Shown piece by piece: positions 51,537 to 60,163 of a DNA stretch of 64,000 nucleotides. This stretch comes from a virus. Below the pieces are notes generated by a model. The model was given only the letters and a program-made list of their open reading frames with translations. It ran no database searches and was not told where the DNA came from. The DNA lies in IMG/VR virus record IMGVR_UViG_3300010430_002753, positions 17,272-81,271 of that record; one strand, given 5' to 3'. The translations under genes were made by a program, and so were the position numbers. The stretch's first letter is position 1; each line of letters begins with the position of its first letter.

Positions 51537-52328
51537 TTATTTTGAATTGTTTAAAACATTTTCAAATTTGTTTAAAACTGCTTGTTTGTCTAAATTTTGT
51601 TCTGTTGTTTGGTTTTCTGAATGTTGTTGAGTTTCAGTGGTTTCTTCAGTGTTTGATTTTTCAGGATCTGGATTAACATGTTTATCTAATTGAAATTTTA
51701 ACTCGTCATATGTATATCTAGGATATAAATCTTCAACTTTTGATTGTTCTTCAAGAATTTTTCTCATTAATTCTGTATCAGAAGTAACTGCACTTGGTTT
51801 AGGTAATACGTCAATAGTTGTTTCTCCATATTTATTACCACATTCTTCTGGAGTTCTAGATGTTACTTTTACCCAATTTCCTTCATAAGGATCTGTTATA
51901 TCGCCAAAATCTGCATCACTTACAATTTCAAGTAATTTTTGATAAATTTTAATACCAAAACCCCAAAATCTAACACCTTGATCTTCTTCACCTTCTACTA
52001 CTACAGGCACAAAAGTTCTTAATTTTGGTTCAAGACCTTTAGCAGTTTTGTATTCTTCTTTATCTAAATTTCCTTCACTTAACATAGCTTCAGATAATTC
52101 AATAAACGGATCTGCTTCATTATAAGTTTTTGGTGATAACATTGATGGTTTTCCATTAATTCCATAATGGAAGTATAACTCTCTAAATGGATTACCTTTA
52201 TCGTAAGTATAAGGTACAATTCTAATTTTAGATGAACCTTTTTTAGGACGCCAAATATTTTTTTTGCTGCTGTTTTTTGATTTTAATACACTAAGTTTAC
52301 TTTTTAATTGTTCCACATTAATTCCCAT
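51537..52328 (-). CDS. gp32-like single-strand DNA-binding protein, 263 aa
   Basis: Residues about 30-120 follow the T4 gp32 core (SSKIRIVPYTYDKGNPFREL, LYFHYGINGKPSMLSPKTYN). The Cys/His zinc set of T4 gp32 is absent. The middle (QGVRFWGFGIKIYQKLLEI) is basic/aromatic. The C-terminal tail (about 210-263) is rich in Glu/Gln/Thr and acidic, as in SSBs that recruit partners. Length is slightly below T4 gp32 (301). The upstream leader is discussed separately. Confidence 0.88.
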   Translation of the reverse strand: MGINVEQLKSKLSVLKSKNSSKKNIWRPKKGSSKIRIVPYTYDKGNPFRELYFHYGINGKPSMLSPKTYNEADPFIELSEAMLSEGNLDKEEYKTAKGLEPKLRTFVPVVVEGEEDQGVRFWGFGIKIYQKLLEIVSDADFGDITDPYEGNWVKVTSRTPEECGNKYGETTIDVLPKPSAVTSDTELMRKILEEQSKVEDLYPRYTYDELKFQLDKHVNPDPEKSNTEETTETQQHSENQTTEQNLDKQAVLNKFENVLNNSK

Positions 52329-52435
52329 TTTTCATTCTCCTTTGGCCGTTTGCCATTTGTCTTTCTTTTTTTGTTGTTTTTTCATTTGTCATTATTTATT
52401 TGTTGTTTTTCTTTATATAAATATCAATAAATAAA
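52329..52435 (-). promoter_or_regulatory. A-rich leader of the SSB gene with a mini-ORF
   Basis: About 100 bp of the transcript before the SSB gene is purine/A-rich and nearly free of hairpins (AACAACAAATAAATAATGACA ... ). It contains a 24-codon frame (MTNEKTTKKERQMANGQRRM) that overlaps the SSB start. This resembles unstructured leaders of autoregulated SSB genes. The role is inference. Confidence 0.45.
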
Positions 52436-52897
52436 TTAAATGAACACTTTTTTTACATTATCTAAATAATTTTCTTTTGTTTTCTTACTATATACTTTTT
52501 GAATTACTATATTAATTTTATGTAAATCATTATTTTTTAATAACAAAAATTTATCTGAATAATTATCCCAATTTACTCTATATTTAGGATTTGGCTTTCC
52601 ATCGTTTAATAACCAAATTAATCTATTTAATGCGTTAATTGTATAAAAAGTATTTGTTCCTCTTTTTCTTTGAATTAAAATAGTATTTGGTAAATATTGA
52701 ATTCTCTTTGATGGATCATCTTCTTTATATATATTATATATACAATATATATCATCAGAATTTTTATCTTTAATTACTGTTATTTCCTTATTATCAAGCA
52801 CTGAATTAAACCTAAATAAAATTTTTTTAACTGTTTTTTCTAAAATCTTCTCAGTTGTTTGTGTGCATAATAATTGTGTTTTTACATGTGTTGTCAA
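52436..52897 (-). CDS. Hypothetical protein, 153 aa
   Basis: Not recognised. Starts MTTHVKTQLLCTQTTEKILE, with a mixed alpha/beta pattern and a Lys-rich C-terminus. Upstream of the SSB gene; its neighbours suggest a replication or regulation role. AAAGGAGAAC precedes the ATG. Confidence 0.7.
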   Translation of the reverse strand: MTTHVKTQLLCTQTTEKILEKTVKKILFRFNSVLDNKEITVIKDKNSDDIYCIYNIYKEDDPSKRIQYLPNTILIQRKRGTNTFYTINALNRLIWLLNDGKPNPKYRVNWDNYSDKFLLLKNNDLHKINIVIQKVYSKKTKENYLDNVKKVFI

Positions 52898-52968
52898 AAT
52901 GTTCTCCTTTTTTTAGTATAACCTTTTAATTGATTTGTAAATTTTTAAATGTTATTTTTTATTGTTAT

Positions 52969-54324
52969 TTATTTTAATTTTTTTAATTCTTTATAATTTA
53001 ATCCATATTCTATATGAACTAAAAATTTACTTTCGCAACTCATTATATTTTTTATATCTTCTATAATATTTCCATCTTCAAAATTATAATCAACTAATAT
53101 TGCGTCATAATTATATAATACCATTTTAGATTTTTTATTTTTTAAATATTCTAATAAACTTTGTAATACATCTAGATTATTTTTAGTTTCTAAATTCTGA
53201 ATTATATAATTAAATAATGTTCCTCTATTAGCAATATTATTATTTTTTCTATTTATTAAAGGAATATATTGCCTTCCAGTTGACTTATATTCATACCATA
53301 TCATATCTATAAAATCACTAGTTTGTTTTATAAATGGAATATATTTATATTCTTCAAATCTTGCACTATATAATAATTTAAAAGATAGTTCTTTACCTTT
53401 TGCTAACATTTTATCACTTGCTATTTCATCAACTCTAAAATATTTTTTAGTTAAATATTCATGTATATGCTCATTTTTTGGAAATTCATAATCTATTAAA
53501 TCTGCTATTAAAGATAAATGATATGCACTATAATCAAATTCTATTAACATTCCATTTTCTTTAAATCTACTAACAAATGATTTTCTAGTATCATCTTTTT
53601 TATTTAATGCAACAAAATTTATATTATTCATATTATTTGAAGGTCTACCTGTTAATGTAGTAAATGAATAATCTTGATATATTTTATTATTAGATATATT
53701 AAAATCTTTATTTATTTTTTTAAAGTGATTATCAAATTCTTTAATATCTAAATATAATCCTGGTTTTTCTAATTCATAAAATATTGGTATTGCTGAATTA
53801 TTATAAATAACATATTCTTCACAATTTATATCCATATTAATAATCGTTTTAATAAAGCTATTTTTTATATTATTACAAAATTCATAATGTTTATAAATTG
53901 GTATTATCAAATTTATTTCTTTATAATTTGGATATTTTATATAATAATGGGTATATGCTTTTGTCGTATAATTATTAATATTATAATTTTTTAGTTTATT
54001 TAAATAATATAATAATTGTATATCATATATATTTTTATTTACATCAAAAAAATACATTAACTGTTTTTTATTTATTGTATACTTTTTAAAATTATTGTCA
54101 ATTACTTTTTTAAAAATATCATCTTTTTTTATATCACTATTTGGTGCTTCTGAATGTTTTATTGTTATTACATATTCTTTTTTAGAATTTATCATATAAA
54201 CATAAACTAATGATAAATCATTAACTATACTATGAAACTTTTTATTGAATGTTATTGGAATAATTAATAAATCTTCTTCAAACTTTAATTTATTAAATTC
54301 TTTTGATAATTCTATTATTTTCAT
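52969..54324 (-). CDS. Reduced family-A DNA polymerase-like protein, 451 aa
   Basis: Conserved palm motifs of family A: SFTTLTGRPSN (T-x-T-GR signature, about 220-230), GMLIEFDYSAYHLSLIADLI (motif A, with the catalytic Asp), LAKGKELSFKLLYSA (motif B-like, with Lys and YSA in place of YG), and VLYNYDAILVDYNF (motif C, with NYDAIL where HDE is usual). The upstream 200 residues are short and contain no 3'-5' exonuclease signature. It may be a small polymerase or translocation-deficient variant. Other polymerase subunits were not found here. Confidence 0.75.
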   Translation of the reverse strand: MKIIELSKEFNKLKFEEDLLIIPITFNKKFHSIVNDLSLVYVYMINSKKEYVITIKHSEAPNSDIKKDDIFKKVIDNNFKKYTINKKQLMYFFDVNKNIYDIQLLYYLNKLKNYNINNYTTKAYTHYYIKYPNYKEINLIIPIYKHYEFCNNIKNSFIKTIINMDINCEEYVIYNNSAIPIFYELEKPGLYLDIKEFDNHFKKINKDFNISNNKIYQDYSFTTLTGRPSNNMNNINFVALNKKDDTRKSFVSRFKENGMLIEFDYSAYHLSLIADLIDYEFPKNEHIHEYLTKKYFRVDEIASDKMLAKGKELSFKLLYSARFEEYKYIPFIKQTSDFIDMIWYEYKSTGRQYIPLINRKNNNIANRGTLFNYIIQNLETKNNLDVLQSLLEYLKNKKSKMVLYNYDAILVDYNFEDGNIIEDIKNIMSCESKFLVHIEYGLNYKELKKLK

Positions 54325-54360
54325 ATTATTAATAACCTCATAATGATATTTTTAAAATAA

Positions 54361-54400
54361 CCTTTCGTATATATTAAATTATAAAACTATATACGAAAGG
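54361..54400 (-). promoter_or_regulatory. Hairpin in the leader of the polymerase gene
   Basis: CCTTTCGTATATA / TATATACGAAAGG, 13-bp perfect stem with a 14-nt loop, located 37 bp upstream of the polymerase ATG and inside its transcript. It is followed by TTATTTT, so an attenuator or a translational operator are both possible. Confidence 0.5.
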
Positions 54401-54453
54401 AATGTAGGAGAAGCAACGATGTTCTTGTTAAAATAATTTTAATTGATAAAAAT

Positions 54454-54481
54454 ATTATACATCTTTTAAAACTTATGTCAA
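54454..54481 (-). promoter_or_regulatory. Sigma70-like promoter for the polymerase gene
   Basis: TTGACA (54481-54476), 16 bp, TATAAT (54459-54454). It sits just after the stop of the Prim-Pol fusion gene. Confidence 0.8.
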
Positions 54482-54488
54482 CTATTTT

Positions 54489-56129
54489 TTAAAACTTTTT
54501 TGTCTTTATTTTATTTAAAATTTTTACTAATTTTTTATTATCTATAATAGGCAAATTTGAGTAATCACCTTGTATTGTATATTGTCTTTTTATGCCATCT
54601 CTACCTATAACCATTGATGGATATACTGCTACAAAATGTTTATATCCAAATACCTCTATTATATCTTTATCGTTATTTGTATTTTCTAATTTAAAAACAG
54701 TTCTTCCAGGCCATATTTCATTTGTTAAAATCCATAAATGTCTACCGTTTGTTGCTGTCTTTTCATATATTATATTATCTAAATTTAAATTGTCAACTAA
54801 ATAATCGAAAATTTTATTTATTTTATCATTGTATACATCTAAATCAATTATTATAAAATAATTACCGTTAATTATTTTTCCTGTTTTTATTCCTATATTA
54901 TTATCTTCATTAAAATCGTTTGCAGTATACATCTTATTATAAGATTTTTCTATATCAAATTTATCTGCGTCTATTGATTGTTTTGATAATGGGCCAAATG
55001 GAGCTATTTCATATCCAACATCAATATATTTTTGAGCATAATCTTTTATGTTTTCTATATTATTATAATTATATACACCTTCACTGTCAGTAAGATCTTG
55101 AATAAATTGTAATAATGAATTTCCAGAAACTTCTTGTATTTTATTAAAATCTATTTCTGTTACTTGATAATCTAAACCATTAGATGGAGTTGCTACTATA
55201 TAATTACCTCTTCCAATAATTTTACAATCTTTAAAATATATAGTTTCTAGATATGAATCGGTTGTATATACAAATATTTGAATTCTATTTTTAAATTTTC
55301 TAAAAAATGTATTATTTGTAAATTCTAATATTTGTTCTACTAAACCTGGATTAGGCTCAATAACGGTTAAATATTTATTTTCATCATTTACAATAGTTCC
55401 AGTTTTTATACCAATATTTAAATTACTATTTGAAAAATCTAACATATTATATTTTGTATTTAAAAATAAATATAAATTATCTATAATATTTTCAGGATAA
55501 ACACTGTTACTTTTTAATGGTATAGAATCAAATCCTAAATTATTATAAGTAGTATAATATATCTGATTATTATTTTTATTTACACCTGGTGTATTTCCTT
55601 GCTGAAATATTAATTCGTCTTGTGGCTTATAATATTCCATCAAATTTGATAATTTATTTTCTAAACCTATTATATAATCTTTATTTTCATTTACTTGAAT
55701 TCTATTATGAACAACAACGGCTTCTGTGTTTCCATTTATCATCCATTCAATACTTATCTTTTTATAATATTCTGAATCTAAAGAATTATATTGATTTTCA
55801 TCTATTTCTATTATAGAAATTTCTGAATTAAATTTTTGTACAAAATATCTTAATAAAAAATTATTATCATAATCTATATTTATAGGTTTTACTTCTTTAG
55901 CATATATTTTTTTAATTCTACTATAATCTTCATTTATGGTTTTATAATATTCAACTTCGTTATCAATATCACCTTGTAAATTTTTACCAGTATTTTCTAT
56001 TAATTTTAATTGTATTGATATTCCAAAAATATATTCATTGCCAGTATATGAATTATTATCTGGGCCTATAGTATACTGACCTATATATGGTATGTTATTT
56101 AATAAAAATTTTGTTCCATCAGTATACAT
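54489..56129 (-). CDS. Virion structural protein fused to tandem Prim-Pol-like domains, 546 aa
   Basis: Residues 1-180 match a known virion-protein type: FLLNNIPYIGQYTIGPDNNS at the start, then LLRYFVQKFNSEISIIEIDE. Residues about 190-350 are a degenerate Prim-Pol unit (NIGIKTGTIVNDEN, TVIEPNPG in place of the hhDhD acid pair, then IIGRGNYIVATPS). Residues about 355-540 are a canonical unit: YIDVGYEIAPFGPLSKQ, NIGIKTGKIINGNYFIIIDL (DLD catalytic pair), TATNGRHLWI and IEVFGYKHFVAVYPSMV. Position inside the tail/baseplate operon agrees with the first part. A primase in a virion gene is unusual. Confidence 0.8.
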   Translation of the reverse strand: MYTDGTKFLLNNIPYIGQYTIGPDNNSYTGNEYIFGISIQLKLIENTGKNLQGDIDNEVEYYKTINEDYSRIKKIYAKEVKPINIDYDNNFLLRYFVQKFNSEISIIEIDENQYNSLDSEYYKKISIEWMINGNTEAVVVHNRIQVNENKDYIIGLENKLSNLMEYYKPQDELIFQQGNTPGVNKNNNQIYYTTYNNLGFDSIPLKSNSVYPENIIDNLYLFLNTKYNMLDFSNSNLNIGIKTGTIVNDENKYLTVIEPNPGLVEQILEFTNNTFFRKFKNRIQIFVYTTDSYLETIYFKDCKIIGRGNYIVATPSNGLDYQVTEIDFNKIQEVSGNSLLQFIQDLTDSEGVYNYNNIENIKDYAQKYIDVGYEIAPFGPLSKQSIDADKFDIEKSYNKMYTANDFNEDNNIGIKTGKIINGNYFIIIDLDVYNDKINKIFDYLVDNLNLDNIIYEKTATNGRHLWILTNEIWPGRTVFKLENTNNDKDIIEVFGYKHFVAVYPSMVIGRDGIKRQYTIQGDYSNLPIIDNKKLVKILNKIKTKKF

Positions 56130-58031
56130 TTATAAATTATCTCCATTTGCATCAACATCTAATCCAAATCTCATTATACCAGCAATTTCTGTGTCCCATT
56201 TACTAGCATCTATTTTATCGACAACTTCTGTTATTTGAAATGCTATATTATTTTTTTCATATCTTTCTGGTAAGTAATCAACAGAAAATAGATTTCCAAA
56301 TTCTAAACCTGATATTCCATCAATTGTTAAACCCATACTTATAGGCAATAATCTATTATTGCTTATTCTATTATTATAATTAGAATCTGGTTCATCTAAT
56401 AAATTTTTATAATATTCCCACATAACTTCTGGTATTATGGCTTTATGAGTATGTCTTTTTTTTAATAATAGTTTATTTAATTTTTTTTCATTTTGTTTAT
56501 ATTCTATAGAACCTTTATAATCAGCTTTTTCTATAGTTTTAACACTATTTTCTTCTCTAATTTGTTTTAATAATCTATCTTCTACATCACCAAATAATCC
56601 TTCTATAGATAAATTTTCAGATCTATCTGAGTGTAATGAATGAAGTGCAGCCGTTTTAAATGTATCAGGTATATTAGATGCAACATCAATATTTTTTACT
56701 ATTGAATCGTATTTGTAAACTGGGAACATAAATAATTTATCTTTATTTTCAGAAATTTCATTTTGTAACCATCTAGAATCTATTATTTTACATTTGCCTT
56801 CTTCTGTGTCTGGTAATAAAATTAAATTCCAATATCCAGCAGAGTATTGATTTAACATATCTAATAAAGAATTAATAGCGTCCATTATTGTTTCACTATT
56901 TGTAAATATTTCAACAACAGTATCTAAATTAATTAATATGTTTCGAACAACACCAACACTTTTATCTTTTGCTAAAATATTAACAAAATTTTTTGCACCA
57001 ATAATACCGACAGGATTACCAGGTATTATAAATTTTTTATAATCTAACGATCTTAATTTTGAATGATTTCTAATAAGAACTTCAGATTTTTCTCTTGTAA
57101 ATTTATTTGTATTAGTACTTTCAAATACACTGATACTATTTTTGTCGCTACCTCTAGTTACAAATGGTTTTATTATATGGTTTTCTATAAATCCTATTGG
57201 AACATAAGTAGATCCACCAAATAATTTTTTAATTTCAACTGGTTTAAAATCCTTTATACTATCAACATAATCAGAATCTGAACATTTATTTTTTAGAGTT
57301 TCTACAAATGATTTAATATTTTGTTTTTTACCATCTGCTATATCTACGTCTAATGAATCTTCTATTTTTCTAAATGCCGCTTCAAATCCTCTAGCTGTTA
57401 ATTTTACTTTACAACTAAATGTTCCATTAGTATTCATTGACCATCCAAAATCTGTAACATAACCCATCATAATATCAGAAGAGTAATTTGTATTTTTTCT
57501 AAATCCTCTTATTAAATCTGGTAATTCTTCATTAGTTAATTTTTCTACACCATCATCATATTCAATTCCAGATTCTACATTTATATTGCCAAATTGATCT
57601 ACAGTCCAACCCCATTGTAATACACATGTAGTTCCAGGCGTCATATATAAAGTTTCAATATTAGTTAATTGATCTCTAGTAAAACAAACTATATTTAATT
57701 CTGCAATTCTTATACTACCATATTTACCTCTAGATGATATAGTTGCAGTTTGAATTATTGGTGTAGGTCTTAATGGAATATCGTCTATCATAGCATATGA
57801 TTTATCAAATGTTCCGTCATTAGACACTACTGTTCCTTCTAAAATATATGATTCTGCTAGGTTTTTAGGTAATTTGTCGTTCATTGGAATAACGTTAGAA
57901 AATAATTTTATCCATGGTATTCTAGAATTCCATTTTAAATACGAATCATTATCTTTTTGTGATTGTAATTCTATACGTTTATTTAAAATTTTAACTACAT
58001 CATTATTTATATTTGAACCGAATAAAGCCAT
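56130..58031 (-). CDS. Baseplate / tail structural protein, 633 aa
   Basis: Starts MALFGSNINNDVVKILNKRI. The middle has TPGTTCVLQWGWTVDQFGNI and SDIMMGYVTDFGWSMNTNGT, with a later VVDKIDASKWDTEIAGIMRF, a beta-rich style of contractile-tail hub or wedge proteins. Homology to a specific T4 gene is not clear. Stop/start junctions to neighbours are 1-10 bp. Confidence 0.7.
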   Translation of the reverse strand: MALFGSNINNDVVKILNKRIELQSQKDNDSYLKWNSRIPWIKLFSNVIPMNDKLPKNLAESYILEGTVVSNDGTFDKSYAMIDDIPLRPTPIIQTATISSRGKYGSIRIAELNIVCFTRDQLTNIETLYMTPGTTCVLQWGWTVDQFGNINVESGIEYDDGVEKLTNEELPDLIRGFRKNTNYSSDIMMGYVTDFGWSMNTNGTFSCKVKLTARGFEAAFRKIEDSLDVDIADGKKQNIKSFVETLKNKCSDSDYVDSIKDFKPVEIKKLFGGSTYVPIGFIENHIIKPFVTRGSDKNSISVFESTNTNKFTREKSEVLIRNHSKLRSLDYKKFIIPGNPVGIIGAKNFVNILAKDKSVGVVRNILINLDTVVEIFTNSETIMDAINSLLDMLNQYSAGYWNLILLPDTEEGKCKIIDSRWLQNEISENKDKLFMFPVYKYDSIVKNIDVASNIPDTFKTAALHSLHSDRSENLSIEGLFGDVEDRLLKQIREENSVKTIEKADYKGSIEYKQNEKKLNKLLLKKRHTHKAIIPEVMWEYYKNLLDEPDSNYNNRISNNRLLPISMGLTIDGISGLEFGNLFSVDYLPERYEKNNIAFQITEVVDKIDASKWDTEIAGIMRFGLDVDANGDNL

Positions 58032-58041
58032 TTAATTATCC

Positions 58042-58332
58042 TTATGAATTATTATTTTTTAAATCGCTAATTATTTTTTTATAATTATACGGTATTATTA
58101 TTTGAGTTCCTATTTCAATAAATTGAGAATCAGCAGATATTTTATTAAACTTAGCAATTATCCACCATAAAGAAACGTCATTATAATATTTATATGCAAA
58201 TCCTTGAAAAGTGTCTCCATATTTAGTTATTATATAAATATCATTATCGCTTTTTTTATTATCTACATTTGGCAAATTAGTATTTATATATCTATTATTT
58301 TTATCTTTTTTTGTATATTGATATCTATTCAT
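58042..58332 (-). CDS. LysM-domain baseplate protein (gp53-like), 96 aa
   Basis: Residues about 30-80 form a LysM module (IITKYGDTFQGFAYKYYNDV ... SLWWIIAKFNKISADSQF, then IEIGTQIIIPYN). In T4-type phages the LysM-containing gp53 sits in the baseplate wedge. The N-terminus (MNRYQYTKKDKNNRYINTN) is a short basic arm. Much shorter than T4 gp53, so it may correspond only to the LysM part. Confidence 0.8.
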   Translation of the reverse strand: MNRYQYTKKDKNNRYINTNLPNVDNKKSDNDIYIITKYGDTFQGFAYKYYNDVSLWWIIAKFNKISADSQFIEIGTQIIIPYNYKKIISDLKNNNS

Positions 58333-58335
58333 TTA

Positions 58336-60150
58336 TTAATTCCTTACCCAATTATTTCCTTCAGGGTCCCAACTATCTTTAATTCCACCAAAGTGTCTAC
58401 TTGTAGAAGTTTGTAAACTATCTCCAATAACAGTAAAGTTAATATTTAATGTTGCGCCTATTGGAACATTTATAACGTCATCACTATTATTTTCTAATTC
58501 CCATGTAAAATCATCATCCCAAACTATATTAATATTGCCAAAGAATCCAGGAGTATTTTTTAGTAAATCTCCTAATGTTAATTTTACTAATGGTGATATC
58601 ATTCTATTATCTTGTGTGTGATGTGGGTAATTTAAACCTTTTAAGTAATTTAATTTTACATATAAAGGTTTTAATTCTTGTCTAGATAAAGCAACTACTC
58701 TCAAATTAAAGTTGAAAGATCTTTCAACCCCTGTATAAATATATGATGGAATTGCTCTACCAATATATTTAAATGCATCATATGTAGGAGTACTATTATC
58801 AGTTATTCCAGTTATATATGATCTAAATCTTATATATTTTCTATTATAAATGTCAAATATTTTAAATATTGCTAAATCGTTTAAATCATTTCCTTCTTCT
58901 CCATAGTCTAACATAGATAATTTATCTTGTGTATCTAATAATGGTATAGTTCTATCACTTCTATCTAAATTTATATTTCCAGGATTTCCTAAGCCATAAT
59001 ATATTTCTAAATCTTTAGTTCCTTTTTTAGTTATAAAGGGTGCTGTTACTGTAGGTTCATAATTATTACTACCATATCTTCTATTAGACCCATTATCACT
59101 TGCAATATCTTTAATTTGAGTATAAGACAATGCGGCGTATCTAGCCATACTATCATTATCTATAGATGTGTCAACTATATTTTTAGGAAATGGAGAATTG
59201 TCAACAGATTCTTCAATCATATCTTCTATTTTTGATGTTATTTTAGAAGAATTTGGTTTTCTAGCTATAGGAATATCTTTAGCGTATTCAAATATAATAC
59301 CATTTGAATCTTGATATATTCTATTATCTCTATAAAAGTTTTTTAATACTACATCATTACCACCTTCTTCAAATCTAAATATATTAGTAGGTGTTACAGA
59401 TAATACAGGTTGTATTGGAATATATTTATCTAATGTAAGAGAACCTACCTGTGATGTTATCATATCATTATAACTTTTTTTATATGGAAATACAGATGGA
59501 TTTGCCCATAAGTTTGCAATACTTAAATTTTGAAAATTTATATTTATAAATCCTAAATTATTAGATATAGATTCATTATAATTTCTTTCTCTTAAAGAAT
59601 ATGAAGTTTCTTGTCTTTCTATCCAATTAGAATATAATAAATCTAAATTAGTTAAACTTCCGCCGGCAACTCTTGCTGCATTAACTCCCGGAACTCTAGA
59701 TTTAGGAATAGCAGTTATATTAAATAATCTTGTATCTAACCTAGCATTATGTTGTTGTAAAAATTGTTGTTCTATATTAAATAATATTCCCTTTGAACTA
59801 GCTAAAAATTTACCTATTCTTATTTCGTCTCTAATTAAACTTCCAACTGGCAATGTTCTACTATCATATTTAATTAAATCTCTTTCTAATTTTGAATCAT
59901 TAGGTTTTATAATAATAAATGGTTGATTAAACACTGATGGTAATAATCCACTGCCGTCAGATAGATCTCTTATATTATCTTTTGAATATATATTATACTC
60001 GGCATTTATATCTTGATCAGAAATTTTTTCTGGAGAATATATGCTCAATTTATTAACAGATTGATACGCGTTAGGATCTATTCTATCAGATGTTGAATCG
60101 TAATTAGTATTTATTTTTGAAAGATCACTTGTGAAATTTACTAAAGCCAT
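58336..60150 (-). CDS. Tail/baseplate structural protein, 604 aa
   Basis: Starts MALVNFTSDLSKINTNYDST. Contains long beta-rich, Tyr/Asn-rich stretches and a C-terminal TLGDLLKNTPGFFGNINIVW ... TFTVIGDSLQTSTSRHFGG-type ending, as seen in contractile phage structural proteins. Not assigned to a T4 gene. Sits between the LysM gene and the tape measure gene. Confidence 0.7.
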   Translation of the reverse strand: MALVNFTSDLSKINTNYDSTSDRIDPNAYQSVNKLSIYSPEKISDQDINAEYNIYSKDNIRDLSDGSGLLPSVFNQPFIIIKPNDSKLERDLIKYDSRTLPVGSLIRDEIRIGKFLASSKGILFNIEQQFLQQHNARLDTRLFNITAIPKSRVPGVNAARVAGGSLTNLDLLYSNWIERQETSYSLRERNYNESISNNLGFININFQNLSIANLWANPSVFPYKKSYNDMITSQVGSLTLDKYIPIQPVLSVTPTNIFRFEEGGNDVVLKNFYRDNRIYQDSNGIIFEYAKDIPIARKPNSSKITSKIEDMIEESVDNSPFPKNIVDTSIDNDSMARYAALSYTQIKDIASDNGSNRRYGSNNYEPTVTAPFITKKGTKDLEIYYGLGNPGNINLDRSDRTIPLLDTQDKLSMLDYGEEGNDLNDLAIFKIFDIYNRKYIRFRSYITGITDNSTPTYDAFKYIGRAIPSYIYTGVERSFNFNLRVVALSRQELKPLYVKLNYLKGLNYPHHTQDNRMISPLVKLTLGDLLKNTPGFFGNINIVWDDDFTWELENNSDDVINVPIGATLNINFTVIGDSLQTSTSRHFGGIKDSWDPEGNNWVRN

Positions 60151-60163
60151 TTATTATTCTCCA

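Noticed and set aside
54401-54440. Plus-strand AGGAG-ATG (five codons) near 54.41 kb
   Set aside because: Too short, and the only plus-strand candidate in the window; likely chance.
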